From: Bacillota bacterium
GTDB lineage: Bacteria; Bacillota; DTU025
Direction: 5' to 3'
Length of the DNA stretch: 56,476 nucleotides
NCBI GenBank assembly: GCA_028709305.1
Contig: JAQVXE010000005.1
Span: forward strand, 1 to 56,476
In this document: in pieces, positions 17,279 to 25,114 of the stretch
Layout of the letters: the number at the start of each line of letters is the position of its first letter
How positions within the stretch are numbered: the stretch's first letter is position 1
Position numbers and translations under genes: made by a program
The notes under the pieces: generated by a model
What the model was told of the DNA's origin: nothing
Databases searched by the model: none
What the model saw: only the letters and a program-made list of their open reading frames with translations

Positions 17279-18577
17279 GTGGAGCTTATTGTAGCAGGCG
17301 GCAGGCGGCTTGTAGGGTCGGTTCCAGCTAGCGGAAGCAAGAACGCGGCCCTTGCGATAATGGCAGGTTCTCTACTGGTTGAGGGCGATACCCTTATCGA
17401 GAACATGCCCGGCATTAGAGACGTATCTGTGATGTCGGCGATACTTCAAGAGATGGGAGTCAGCACTAGGCGAGTAGGACCTCAAGCTATGCGAATTCGA
17501 ACGCACCGCTTTGTTCATCACGAAGCCCCGTATGAACTCTCCAAGAAGCTGAGAGCTTCCAGCCTTCTGCTAGGCCCCCTTCTTGCTAGAATTGGAAGGG
17601 CAAGCATTCCTTTGCCGGGCGGCGATAACATCGGGTCGAGGCCGATGGACCTTCATATCAAAGGCTTGCGTGCGCTGGGGGCCGATGTTCAAGTAGAGCA
17701 TGGGTACATCGTTGCCCAGGCACCCCGTTTGGAGGGTGCCAGAATCTACCTCGACTTTCCAAGTGTAGGGGCCACGGAGAATATCATGATGGCTGCTTGC
17801 TTTGCAGGTGGGACAAGCATCATAGAAAACGTGGCGAAAGAGCCCGAGGTCGTGGATCTGGCCAATTTCCTTACCCTCATGGGCGCCAACATTCGGGGGG
17901 CTGGAACGGACGTGATTCGGATCGACGGAGTAGATTCACTAACCGCCACGGCCTACTCGCTCATTCCCGATAGGATAGAAGCTGCAACCCTGCTTGCAGC
18001 GGCGATAATCACTCATGGACGAGTGAGAGTTACCAATGTGATCCCTACGCACCTTGAGTCTGTTCTGTCCAAATTCAGCGAGATGGGCGCCTCCATGACT
18101 GTTGGCGATGACTACATAGAGGTCGCTATTGATTGCCCGATAAGACCATGCGACACAAAGACCCTTCCTTACCCCGGATTTCCCACTGACATGCAGCCTC
18201 AGCTGTCGGCAGTATTGTCAATTGCTGCAGGTGCAAGCGTGATCACAGAGTCGGTCTTTGAAAGCCGTTTCCTTCATGTGGACGAGCTCAAGAGAATGGG
18301 CGCGAATATTCGCCTAGAGGGCCGGAGCGTTATTGTGGAGGGAGTGCCCAGCTTGGCCGGCACGAGGGTGCAGGCGATGGATCTGAGGACAGGGGCGGCG
18401 CTGATCCTCGCGGGCTTGGTGGCTGAAGGCCAAACAGTAATATCAGGGGTAGAGCATATTGACCGCGGGCACGACGATATCTGCTCCAAGTTGAACTCTT
18501 TGGGTGCCTCCATGGAGAGGCGAGATTCTACGAAGTGCGCTGCGGCAGGGGAGGAGAACAGAACATGGGTGAACTAG
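17279..18577 (+). CDS. murA: UDP-N-acetylglucosamine 1-carboxyvinyltransferase (MurA), Cys-to-Asp form
   Basis: 432 residues from GTG 17279, with TGGAGG eight bases upstream; the frame extends to ATG 17252, but those residues are not family-like. It catalyses the first committed step of peptidoglycan synthesis. The N-terminal VPASGSKNAALAIMAGSLL and the later FPTDMQPQ are conserved. At the active-site loop the sequence is PGGDNIGSRPMDLHI: the Cys that fosfomycin alkylates (Cys115 in E. coli) is Asp116 here, codon GAT at 17624-17626. Asp at this position is known from Mycobacterium and Chlamydia and makes the enzyme insensitive to fosfomycin. The last 13 bp overlap the next gene, so the two are likely translationally coupled. 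Confidence 0.92.
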   Translation: MELIVAGGRRLVGSVPASGSKNAALAIMAGSLLVEGDTLIENMPGIRDVSVMSAILQEMGVSTRRVGPQAMRIRTHRFVHHEAPYELSKKLRASSLLLGPLLARIGRASIPLPGGDNIGSRPMDLHIKGLRALGADVQVEHGYIVAQAPRLEGARIYLDFPSVGATENIMMAACFAGGTSIIENVAKEPEVVDLANFLTLMGANIRGAGTDVIRIDGVDSLTATAYSLIPDRIEAATLLAAAIITHGRVRVTNVIPTHLESVLSKFSEMGASMTVGDDYIEVAIDCPIRPCDTKTLPYPGFPTDMQPQLSAVLSIAAGASVITESVFESRFLHVDELKRMGANIRLEGRSVIVEGVPSLAGTRVQAMDLRTGAALILAGLVAEGQTVISGVEHIDRGHDDICSKLNSLGASMERRDSTKCAAAGEENRTWVN

Positions 18578-19968
18578 TTTTGGCTGCTCTTGCTCCGCAT
18601 CCGCCGATAATTGTGCCGGGCGTGGGGGGGCGCGAAGCCGCAAAGGCTCAAAAGACTGTCGACGCAATGCGCAAGCTGGCCAGAGAGGTTACTGAGGCCA
18701 AGCCAGACACGGTGATTGTGATTTCCCCTCACGCTCCCGTATTTGCCGATGTAGTAGCCATAAACGGCCATCCACACATCCGAGGCAGTCTGGCCCAATT
18801 CGGCGCCGATGTTGAGCTCGAGTTTGACAGCAACATGGAGTTGGCAAGTGCCATAGACGCCGAAGCGAAGGACATGGGTGTCTCCACAGCCATACTCGAA
18901 CCATCGTTGGCGAGACGCCATAGAGTGCCTCCAGGGCTGGACCATGGAACGTTTGTCCCTGTCTACTTTATTGCCGACGAGTATTATCCATTCCGACTGG
19001 TTTCAGTATCTATGGGTGTGGGCACTCTGAAAGAGCTTTACATGTTCGGCATGTGCATGGCGTCTGCCATAGACAAGTCCAAGGATCGCGTCGCTGTGAT
19101 CGCAAGCGGCGACTTGTCGCACCGGCTCACCCCAGATGCGCCTGCAGGGTATGCGCCTGAAGGTAAGGTTTTTGACGAAGCAGTCGTTGATGCTCTGAAG
19201 AGAATGGATGTAGTGGCCCTCGCCCGGCTTGACCACGGGCTGATCGAGGCGGCTGGGATGTGCGGGCTGAACCCCATCGTGATGATGCTGGGCGCTTTGG
19301 AGGGCATTTCAGTGGAGTCAGAGGTTCTGTCCTATGAGGGCCCATTTGGCGTTGGGTATGCAGTTGCCGTGCTGAGGCCAGTGGGTCGATCTCACGAAGC
19401 AAATCGCTTCCAGAGGCTCATGGCGGGTGTGGAGGAGAGAAGGTCGAAGCTGAGGAGTGCCGAGTCGGCCTTTGTGGGATTGGCCAGGGGAGCGGTAGAG
19501 GCTTATGTTAGTACCGGCAAGGTTGCGGATCCTCCGGAGCCGCTTCCTGAAGCTATGCAAGGGAGGGCTGGCGTGTTCTGCTCCCTACACAAAGGAGGCC
19601 ATCTACGCGGATGCATAGGAACTACGGAGCCCACCCGGCCGAATATTGCAGAAGAAATCATAGCCAATGCCATATCCGCAGCTGTGCGTGATCCGCGTTT
19701 TGAACCTGTAGCCCCTGACGAACTGGCTGATATTGTATACTCAGTTGACGTTCTTTCACCCGCAGAACCAATCTCGAGTCCTGAGAAATTGGATCCCAAG
19801 AGATACGGTGTAATAGTAAGAAGAGGTGCTCGCGTGGGGCTTCTCCTTCCCGACTTAGAAGGGGTCGACACAGTAGAAGAGCAGATTTCCATTGCTCGGC
19901 GCAAGGCAGGCATAGGCCTTGATGTTCCTGTAGAACTTGAGAGGTTTGAGGTGACTAGATACGAGTAG
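18565..19968 (+). CDS. Memo-AMMECR1 fusion (AmmeMemoRadiSam proteins B+A)
   Basis: 467 residues from ATG 18565, with GGGGAGGAG upstream, overlapping the end of murA. Residues about 1-270 are a Memo/class III extradiol dioxygenase-like domain (LAPHPPIIVPGVG, VISPHAPVFAD, IASGDLSHRLTP). Residues about 285-467 are an AMMECR1 domain with the family motif LRGCIGT near 350 and DPRFEPV near 383. The AmmeMemoRadiSam system joins these two domains with a radical SAM enzyme encoded next door; its substrate is unknown. Domains B and A are often separate genes, and here they are one chain. The stop TAG (19966-19968) lies inside the upstream open frame of the radical SAM gene. Confidence 0.88.
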   Translation: MGELVLAALAPHPPIIVPGVGGREAAKAQKTVDAMRKLAREVTEAKPDTVIVISPHAPVFADVVAINGHPHIRGSLAQFGADVELEFDSNMELASAIDAEAKDMGVSTAILEPSLARRHRVPPGLDHGTFVPVYFIADEYYPFRLVSVSMGVGTLKELYMFGMCMASAIDKSKDRVAVIASGDLSHRLTPDAPAGYAPEGKVFDEAVVDALKRMDVVALARLDHGLIEAAGMCGLNPIVMMLGALEGISVESEVLSYEGPFGVGYAVAVLRPVGRSHEANRFQRLMAGVEERRSKLRSAESAFVGLARGAVEAYVSTGKVADPPEPLPEAMQGRAGVFCSLHKGGHLRGCIGTTEPTRPNIAEEIIANAISAAVRDPRFEPVAPDELADIVYSVDVLSPAEPISSPEKLDPKRYGVIVRRGARVGLLLPDLEGVDTVEEQISIARRKAGIGLDVPVELERFEVTRYE

Positions 19969-19975
19969 GGAAGCT

Positions 19976-21022
19976 ATTCACTTTAGAATAGAAGATTCTC
20001 TGGGCATATGCGAGCTTTGCCCTCGTGGGTGCAAACTTCAAGAGGGAGCAACCGGCGCGTGTCGGGCCAGGGTAATGGCGGGAGGGCGAATTATCTCCGA
20101 GAACTATGGCGCCGTGACTTCCCTGGCAATAGATCCCGTTGAAAAGAAGCCGCTGTACCACTACATGCCGGGTTCAGGTGTTCTTTCGGTTGGAACATTT
20201 GGTTGCAACCTCTCTTGTGTGTTCTGCCAGAATTGGGAGATATCACAGAGGCCCGCCAGGTTCAGGAGCTTCACGCCTGAGGAGCTGACCAACCTGGCCG
20301 AAAGTGTGCGAGAGCAGTCGGTGGGTATCGCTTATACTTACTCTGAGCCCTTCGTTTGGTACGAATTCGTGTTTGATTGCGCAAGGCTTGTGCGCGAGAT
20401 TGGCCTTTCGAACATCCTGGTCACAAATGGGTACATCAATCCCGAGCCGCTGGAAGATATTCTGCCTTACATAGATGCCATGAATATCGACCTAAAGGGA
20501 TACGACGATGAGTACTATAGAAAAGTATGCGGAGGGACTCTGGAACCTGTGATATCAACGATTGGCACAGTGTACGAGTCCGGTTGCCACCTTGAGCTTA
20601 CTACCCTCGTTGTTACTGGGAAGAATGACTCTCCTGACAAAATGAGCGAGCTTGCTTCATGGGTTGCAAGCCTTTCACCGGAGATTCCGCTACATGTATC
20701 GAGATACTTTCCCGGCTACAGAATGAGCGACCCGCCAACCCCTCTGGCGACGATGGAGAAGTGCGTTGAGGCGGCGAAGGAACACCTGGACTATGTATAT
20801 GTTGGGAATGCCAATATCCCCGGCGGCAGCGACACGAGGTGCCCTGAATGCGGAGAGCTGCTGATAGAGAGGCCTAGATTCGGTCGTGTCGTTCTCCGCC
20901 TTGAGCAGGACGAAGCTTCGTGCCCCGAATGCGGCCATATGATTCCTGTGAGGCTTGCCGGGGAAGGGGCAGCGCCGGAAGCTGGAATTGAAGGCAGCGA
21001 AGACCCTAACAATTACTTTTGA
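19976..21022 (+). CDS. AmmeMemoRadiSam system radical SAM enzyme, start codon unclear
   Basis: About 348 residues if ATT 19976 is used. The radical SAM motif is GTFGCNLSCVFCQNWE (CxxxCxxC), preceded by DPVEKKPLYHYMPGSGVLS. The C-terminus has two zinc-ribbon-like pairs, CPECGE and CPECGH. The family's conserved N-terminal Cys motif is encoded upstream of the first ATG (20075), reading GICELCPRGCKLQEGATGAC, so the ATG cannot be the true start. Between the in-frame TGA at 19952 and this motif there is no ATG, GTG or TTG. Possible starts are ATT 19976 or CTG 20000; alternatively a +1 frameshift from the Memo-AMMECR1 frame or a sequencing error would join the two ORFs. Confidence 0.85.
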   Translation: MHFRIEDSLGICELCPRGCKLQEGATGACRARVMAGGRIISENYGAVTSLAIDPVEKKPLYHYMPGSGVLSVGTFGCNLSCVFCQNWEISQRPARFRSFTPEELTNLAESVREQSVGIAYTYSEPFVWYEFVFDCARLVREIGLSNILVTNGYINPEPLEDILPYIDAMNIDLKGYDDEYYRKVCGGTLEPVISTIGTVYESGCHLELTTLVVTGKNDSPDKMSELASWVASLSPEIPLHVSRYFPGYRMSDPPTPLATMEKCVEAAKEHLDYVYVGNANIPGGSDTRCPECGELLIERPRFGRVVLRLEQDEASCPECGHMIPVRLAGEGAAPEAGIEGSEDPNNYF

Positions 21023-21032
21023 AGTCATCCAC

Positions 21033-21079
21033 GACAGGCAGGCCTCAGCTTGTTTGGAGGGGGCCTGCTTTCTGCTGTC
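21033..21079 (+). terminator. hairpin after the radical SAM gene
   Basis: GCAGGCC (21038-21044) pairs with GGCCTGC (21062-21068), and GACAG/CTGTC can extend the stem outside an internal loop. A short TTTCTG follows the inner stem. It separates the murA-rSAM unit from the metG promoter. Confidence 0.5.
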
Positions 21080-21094
21080 CCCGAACAGGTTGCC

Positions 21095-21123
21095 TTGACA
21101 CTTGTTGACTGCAGCAATATCAT
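21095..21123 (+). promoter_or_regulatory. sigma-A-type promoter for metG
   Basis: TTGACA (21095-21100), a 17-bp spacer and TATCAT (21118-21123) give a near-consensus vegetative promoter about 60 bp upstream of the metG start. Confidence 0.8.
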
Positions 21124-21184
21124 CATGACAAGCTGTACTCGTATCTGAGAAGGCGATTCCGCGAATCTTGAGAGGTGTTGTGAG

Positions 21185-22876
21185 ATGGCCCGATACCTGA
21201 TCACAAGCGCATTGCCTTACATAAACGGCATGAAGCATCTGGGAAACCTGGTGGGGTCTATGCTTCCCGCTGACGTATACGCACGGTTTCTGCGACTTGA
21301 GGGCGAAGAGGTGCTGTACATTTGTGCAACTGACGAGCACGGAACCCCTGCTGAAATCGCGGCCTTAGAAGAAGGCCTGGATGTTCAGGCTTATTGCGAT
21401 ATTCAGCACGAAAGGCAAAAGGATGTGTACATGCGCTTCGGGTTATCTTTCGATTACTTTGGCCGCAGTTCCTCACCGCAAAACCATGTGCTCACCCAGC
21501 ATTTCTACAACATGCTTGATAGAAACGCCTTTATCGAGGAACGCGGCATACACCAGATTTATTCCTTTGATGATGAACGATATCTGTCCGACAGGTACGT
21601 AATAGGAACGTGCCCAAAGTGCGGCTACACCCGTGCCAGAGGCGATCAGTGCGAAGGCTGCGCAAGCTTGCTCGATCCATCGGAACTAGTGCACGCCCGG
21701 TCGGCTGTTTCAGGGAGCCAGAATCTTCAACTACGCACATCCGGGCACTTGTTTCTGAGACTCGACACCTTGAGCTGTGAAATCGAAGCATGGGTTCAGT
21801 CTCACCATGACTGGCCAAAACTGACTTCATCAATAGCCATGAAGTGGCTGAACGAAGGATTACAGCCCCGCTGCATTACAAGAGACCTCTCCTGGGGAGT
21901 GCCTGTTCCTCGCGAAGGCTTCGAGGACAAGGTGTTCTACGTATGGTTCGATGCGCCAATCGAATATGTGGCCGCGACTTGGGAATGGTCTGACCTTGAT
22001 CCTTCCCACCGTGATTGGAAGTCATGGTGGTATGATGTCGAAGACGTCTATTACACACAGTTTATGGCTAAAGACAATCTTCCCTTCCACACAATAATCT
22101 GGCCAGCTACTATCCTAGGGACCAGGGAACCCTGGACCATGGCGTCGTACATCAAAGGATTCAACTGGCTCACGTACTACGGAGGCAAGTTTTCCACCAG
22201 TCAGCAGCGGGGTGTGTTCATGGATGATGCTCTAGATATTCTCCCGCCCGACTACTGGAGATACTTCCTAATGTCAGTTGCTCCTGAATCCGACGACTCG
22301 GACTTCAGTTGGGAACTCTTTGCGGCTGTCGTAAACAAAGATCTTGCCGGCACACTTGGCAATTTCGTCAACCGCACTCTCAAGCTTGCCGCATCTAAGT
22401 TCGGCACAGCAATTCCTGATGGAGGCCAATGGGGACAATACGAAAAACGGCTGATGGAAGAATGCAAGGAAACAGTAGAAGAATACCGGAGCGCTTTGCG
22501 GAACCTCGAATTTAGAAAGGCCAGCCTCGCTCTGAAGAGACTCTGGACCCACGGGAACGTATACATTGACGCCCGGGCTCCGTGGAGCCTGATCAGTAAT
22601 GACAGGGATGAAGCTGCCTTGGTGCTTAGGACATGCATAAACCTGGTGCGCACGTATGCCCTAGTTTCGTCACCGCTCATACCGTTCACATCCGAAGCCT
22701 TGTTTGACGCCCTCGGTATGACTGAAGAAGAACGTAAGGCGGGACTAGATGATGCCCTTGACCTTACTGCCCTTGAAGCCGGACGAGAATTTGAGGTGCC
22801 ACCTATTCTCTTTAGAAGACTGGATTCAAGAGAAGCAGAAGAACTTCAAAAGCGATTTGAGGGTGCAGAGAAGTAG
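21185..22876 (+). CDS. metG: methionyl-tRNA synthetase
   Basis: 563 residues. The HIGH region reads SALPYINGMKHLGN at the N-terminus. A zinc knuckle CPKCGYTRARGDQCEGC lies near 140-156, typical of MetRS with a four-Cys insertion. The KMSKS loop reads KFSTSQQRG near 337, with Phe and Thr at two positions. The C-terminal tRNA-binding EMAP-like domain of many bacterial MetRS is absent, since the chain ends soon after the anticodon-binding helices. It charges tRNA-Met in the cytoplasm. It has its own strong promoter, and no T-box leader is visible in the short 5' UTR. Confidence 0.92.
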   Translation: MARYLITSALPYINGMKHLGNLVGSMLPADVYARFLRLEGEEVLYICATDEHGTPAEIAALEEGLDVQAYCDIQHERQKDVYMRFGLSFDYFGRSSSPQNHVLTQHFYNMLDRNAFIEERGIHQIYSFDDERYLSDRYVIGTCPKCGYTRARGDQCEGCASLLDPSELVHARSAVSGSQNLQLRTSGHLFLRLDTLSCEIEAWVQSHHDWPKLTSSIAMKWLNEGLQPRCITRDLSWGVPVPREGFEDKVFYVWFDAPIEYVAATWEWSDLDPSHRDWKSWWYDVEDVYYTQFMAKDNLPFHTIIWPATILGTREPWTMASYIKGFNWLTYYGGKFSTSQQRGVFMDDALDILPPDYWRYFLMSVAPESDDSDFSWELFAAVVNKDLAGTLGNFVNRTLKLAASKFGTAIPDGGQWGQYEKRLMEECKETVEEYRSALRNLEFRKASLALKRLWTHGNVYIDARAPWSLISNDRDEAALVLRTCINLVRTYALVSSPLIPFTSEALFDALGMTEEERKAGLDDALDLTALEAGREFEVPPILFRRLDSREAEELQKRFEGAEK

Positions 22877-23608
22877 GCTTAGGCATATCGCGCTTTAGCT
22901 ATGTGCGGTTGGAAATGGCAAGTGCAGGATCCCCACAGGGCTTGGCTCAGTCACGAGTAGGCAGGGCCATCCGTTCTGCTCGGAGCGTCGTAGCTGTCGC
23001 CAATCTCCTCCAGCTCCGGACTGTTGCCAGGGCTCATCAGCTAACTTGACTATCTTATGAGCAAACAATATTGGAGTGAACACCTCTTCAGGGGATTCGC
23101 TTGCGTCTTGTAGCCCTTTTCATTGGTCGCATTGAAGGCAGCGACTTGCCGATTGGAGCCCACGCGTTGAACACCTTGCCGATTCGGAATTAGCTGCCAA
23201 TTCATGATCCACATACCTCCACGCCCACAACTTACACCAACTCAAACCCGCCCTTACCTGCAGGAACGACGCTTTCAAACTAGAATTGATATTGCAGAAC
23301 AGGCGATGATCGCGAGGGCGATGCAGCGATATCGTCTGCTCAAGACCGCAATATGATGCCTTCGTCATGGTAAGAGGCAAGAAAGGAGGTGTACCCCCAC
23401 ATGCCTGAAAGCCCATGCTTAAGGCGGCCATACTCAGAAGCAGCGCTGCGAATACAGAGGAAGGCAACATGGACACTTCCCCAGCGAGCAGCGACACGCA
23501 GCATACGTCGGAGCAACTGTACGTGCCACAGTAAAGAGACGCAGCTTGAGACGACGAAATCATAACAGAAAATGCGGCACTATACGAAGTAACCAAGGGG
23601 GAACAAAC
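22877..23608 (+). other. long leader/intergenic region upstream of the porin gene
   Basis: 732 bp without a confident gene. A weak promoter-like pair, TTGACT (23046-23051) and TATTGG 17 bp later, would give a transcript with a leader over 500 nt. A possible three-helix fold lies at 23289-23354: P1 ATATTGC/GCAATAT, P2 GCGA/TCGC, P3 GCAG/CTGC. At 23380-23391 a 12-nt stretch, AGAAAGGAGGTG, is fully complementary to the expected 3' end of 16S rRNA and precedes a 54-codon ORF. The minus-strand frame at 23120-23596 has no SD and is not convincing. Confidence 0.45.
23401..23565 (+). CDS. possible 54-residue ORF behind an exceptional SD
   Basis: ATG 23401 follows AGAAAGGAGGTG (23380-23391) with eleven bases between GGAGG and the start. 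The product, MPESPCLRRPYSEAALRIQR and onward, is Arg/Thr/Ser-rich and resembles nothing I know. A 13-codon frame, ATG 23367 to TGA 23408 (MVRGKKGGVPPHA), runs through the same SD and could act as a leader peptide. The SD is the only evidence for translation; composition does not look like a typical protein. It ends 43 bp before the porin start. Confidence 0.25.
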   Translation: MPESPCLRRPYSEAALRIQRKATWTLPQRAATRSIRRSNCTCHSKETQLETTKS

Positions 23609-24949
23609 ATGAAGAAGCTTGCAGTGATACTTGCAGCAGCCATGATTGCAACCGTGGCACTGCCTGTCGCAGCCGCCAACGTCGATATCGGCGGAGAGCT
23701 CGACAGCAAGATCATGTATGACTTTGGTACCAATGCACCTAGCGCCGAGACCAACTTGAAGCTCAACCTGAACGTTGGACCTATCGGCAACCAGACTGTC
23801 ACAGGTGTGATTGAGTTCAACCCGTGGCTCTTTGCCGAGAAGGACGGCAACGGCATGGAAGCAAAGCCGGTAGAAGAGGGCGATCCCATACCAGGAGCTA
23901 TTCGTAAGGCCTATCTAGAAGCGGTCGGTCCCTACTGGACTGACGGCCCAGCCGTGACGAGCAGGCTCGGAGATCTGGAACTCGCATACTCACCGTTCAT
24001 ACTGGCTACAGACGCTGTAAACGGCATGTCGATCTCCGGCATTGCTTACGGTCCTGTCGAGATCGGTGCATTCTATGGCCTAGACAAGGGAATCCGTGCT
24101 CGAGGCGCCCGAGTAGCGGCGGAAATGGGAATAGCAGACATAGCTATTGATGCTTCTGTCGTGAAGCGCGGCCACGAAGAAAACGAAGAACTGGATTACG
24201 CAGCGTACGCCATTGCAAAGCCCATTCCAGGTCTTGCAATCGACGCGACATATGCGGCACAGACCAGCACCGAATCATCGGCCATAAGGGCCAACGCGGC
24301 AGCAGTGGTTCCATACCTTCCCATTGACGTAGTAGCAACGGCGGGCTATCGCCGCACAGGGGAGGCCTTCAACCCCACATATCGATGGACGGGGAAGGGC
24401 AACCCAGTTGACGGAGAGGGTGGAATAGCGGCTGTTACTGCTGGACTCGCAACATCATACGGTGGATTCAATGTGGCACTCGATGGAGAGATTCTCGGCG
24501 ATGACAACGACGGAAAGCTCGACGACGAGCGTTCCATCGGCGCCACCGTGGGGACTGCCGTCTCGTGGTTTGACCTTTCAGCCGGCCATAAGCTGACCCA
24601 GACTATTGGCGCGGAGGAGACTGAGGTTCATAACACCACGACGCTTGGTGTAGCCATGAAAGAGCGTGAGGTAATGCCCAGCATTCTAATGAGCGCTAGC
24701 TACAATGCGTCGATGCCTGACTTCTCACTGACGAACACCAGGCATATAGCAAAAGCCTCTGTCGGCGCAGATGTTTCAGTGCTGAAGGGCGTAAAGGTAT
24801 CTGGAATGTACGACACTAAGCCTGAAGCTGTGAAACCCGGGCGTGAGCTGGGTATCGAATACGGCGCGCCTTGCGGAGTCAAGCTTGGCTATTCGTACAA
24901 CGATCTCAATACAAACATGGTCTACGCTGGCATGGAAGTCGAGTTCTAG
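23609..24949 (+). CDS. porin-like outer-membrane beta-barrel protein
   Basis: 446 residues from ATG 23609 with an AGGGGG SD. A clear signal peptide (MKKLAVILAAAMIATVALPV, cleavage after AAA or AAN) is followed by many short alternating segments such as GELDSKIMYDFGT, KLNLNVGPIG and GVKVSGMYDTKP that look like amphipathic strands. The chain ends in YAGMEVEF; a C-terminal Phe after alternating residues is the outer-membrane targeting signature of bacterial porins. There is no SLH domain, TM helix or LPXTG motif. Most likely a diffusion or substrate-specific porin in the outer membrane of a diderm Firmicute. No close named family is recognised. A perfect palindrome follows as terminator. Confidence 0.65.
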   Translation: MKKLAVILAAAMIATVALPVAAANVDIGGELDSKIMYDFGTNAPSAETNLKLNLNVGPIGNQTVTGVIEFNPWLFAEKDGNGMEAKPVEEGDPIPGAIRKAYLEAVGPYWTDGPAVTSRLGDLELAYSPFILATDAVNGMSISGIAYGPVEIGAFYGLDKGIRARGARVAAEMGIADIAIDASVVKRGHEENEELDYAAYAIAKPIPGLAIDATYAAQTSTESSAIRANAAAVVPYLPIDVVATAGYRRTGEAFNPTYRWTGKGNPVDGEGGIAAVTAGLATSYGGFNVALDGEILGDDNDGKLDDERSIGATVGTAVSWFDLSAGHKLTQTIGAEETEVHNTTTLGVAMKEREVMPSILMSASYNASMPDFSLTNTRHIAKASVGADVSVLKGVKVSGMYDTKPEAVKPGRELGIEYGAPCGVKLGYSYNDLNTNMVYAGMEVEF

Positions 24950-25028
24950 GATCGACCACCGGCGGTCTTCGTGAAACGGCTTGATGGTATGTCGCTTCCG
25001 ACATGCAGCGACCGTGTCGCGGAGGATT

Positions 25029-25060
25029 GAGTTGGGCCCGGCATGTGCCGGGCCCAACTC
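25029..25060. terminator. perfect 15-bp palindromic hairpin between convergent genes
   Basis: GAGTTGGGCCCGGCA is followed after TG by its exact reverse complement. It sits between the porin (plus) and the L,D-transpeptidase (minus) and could stop transcription from both sides, but lacks a T-tract on either strand. Confidence 0.6.
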
Positions 25061-25114
25061 GAGTCTCCTTCACTCCAAGCCCCGCCTCGAGGCTCTGTCC
25101 AGCCCGTCTTCGCT

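Noticed and set aside
23120-23596. 158-codon minus-strand ORF with a hydrophobic Ser/Leu-rich segment upstream of the porin
   Set aside because: No SD, no recognisable domain and an odd Cys/Ser-rich composition; it overlaps the better-supported plus-strand SD and the porin start region.
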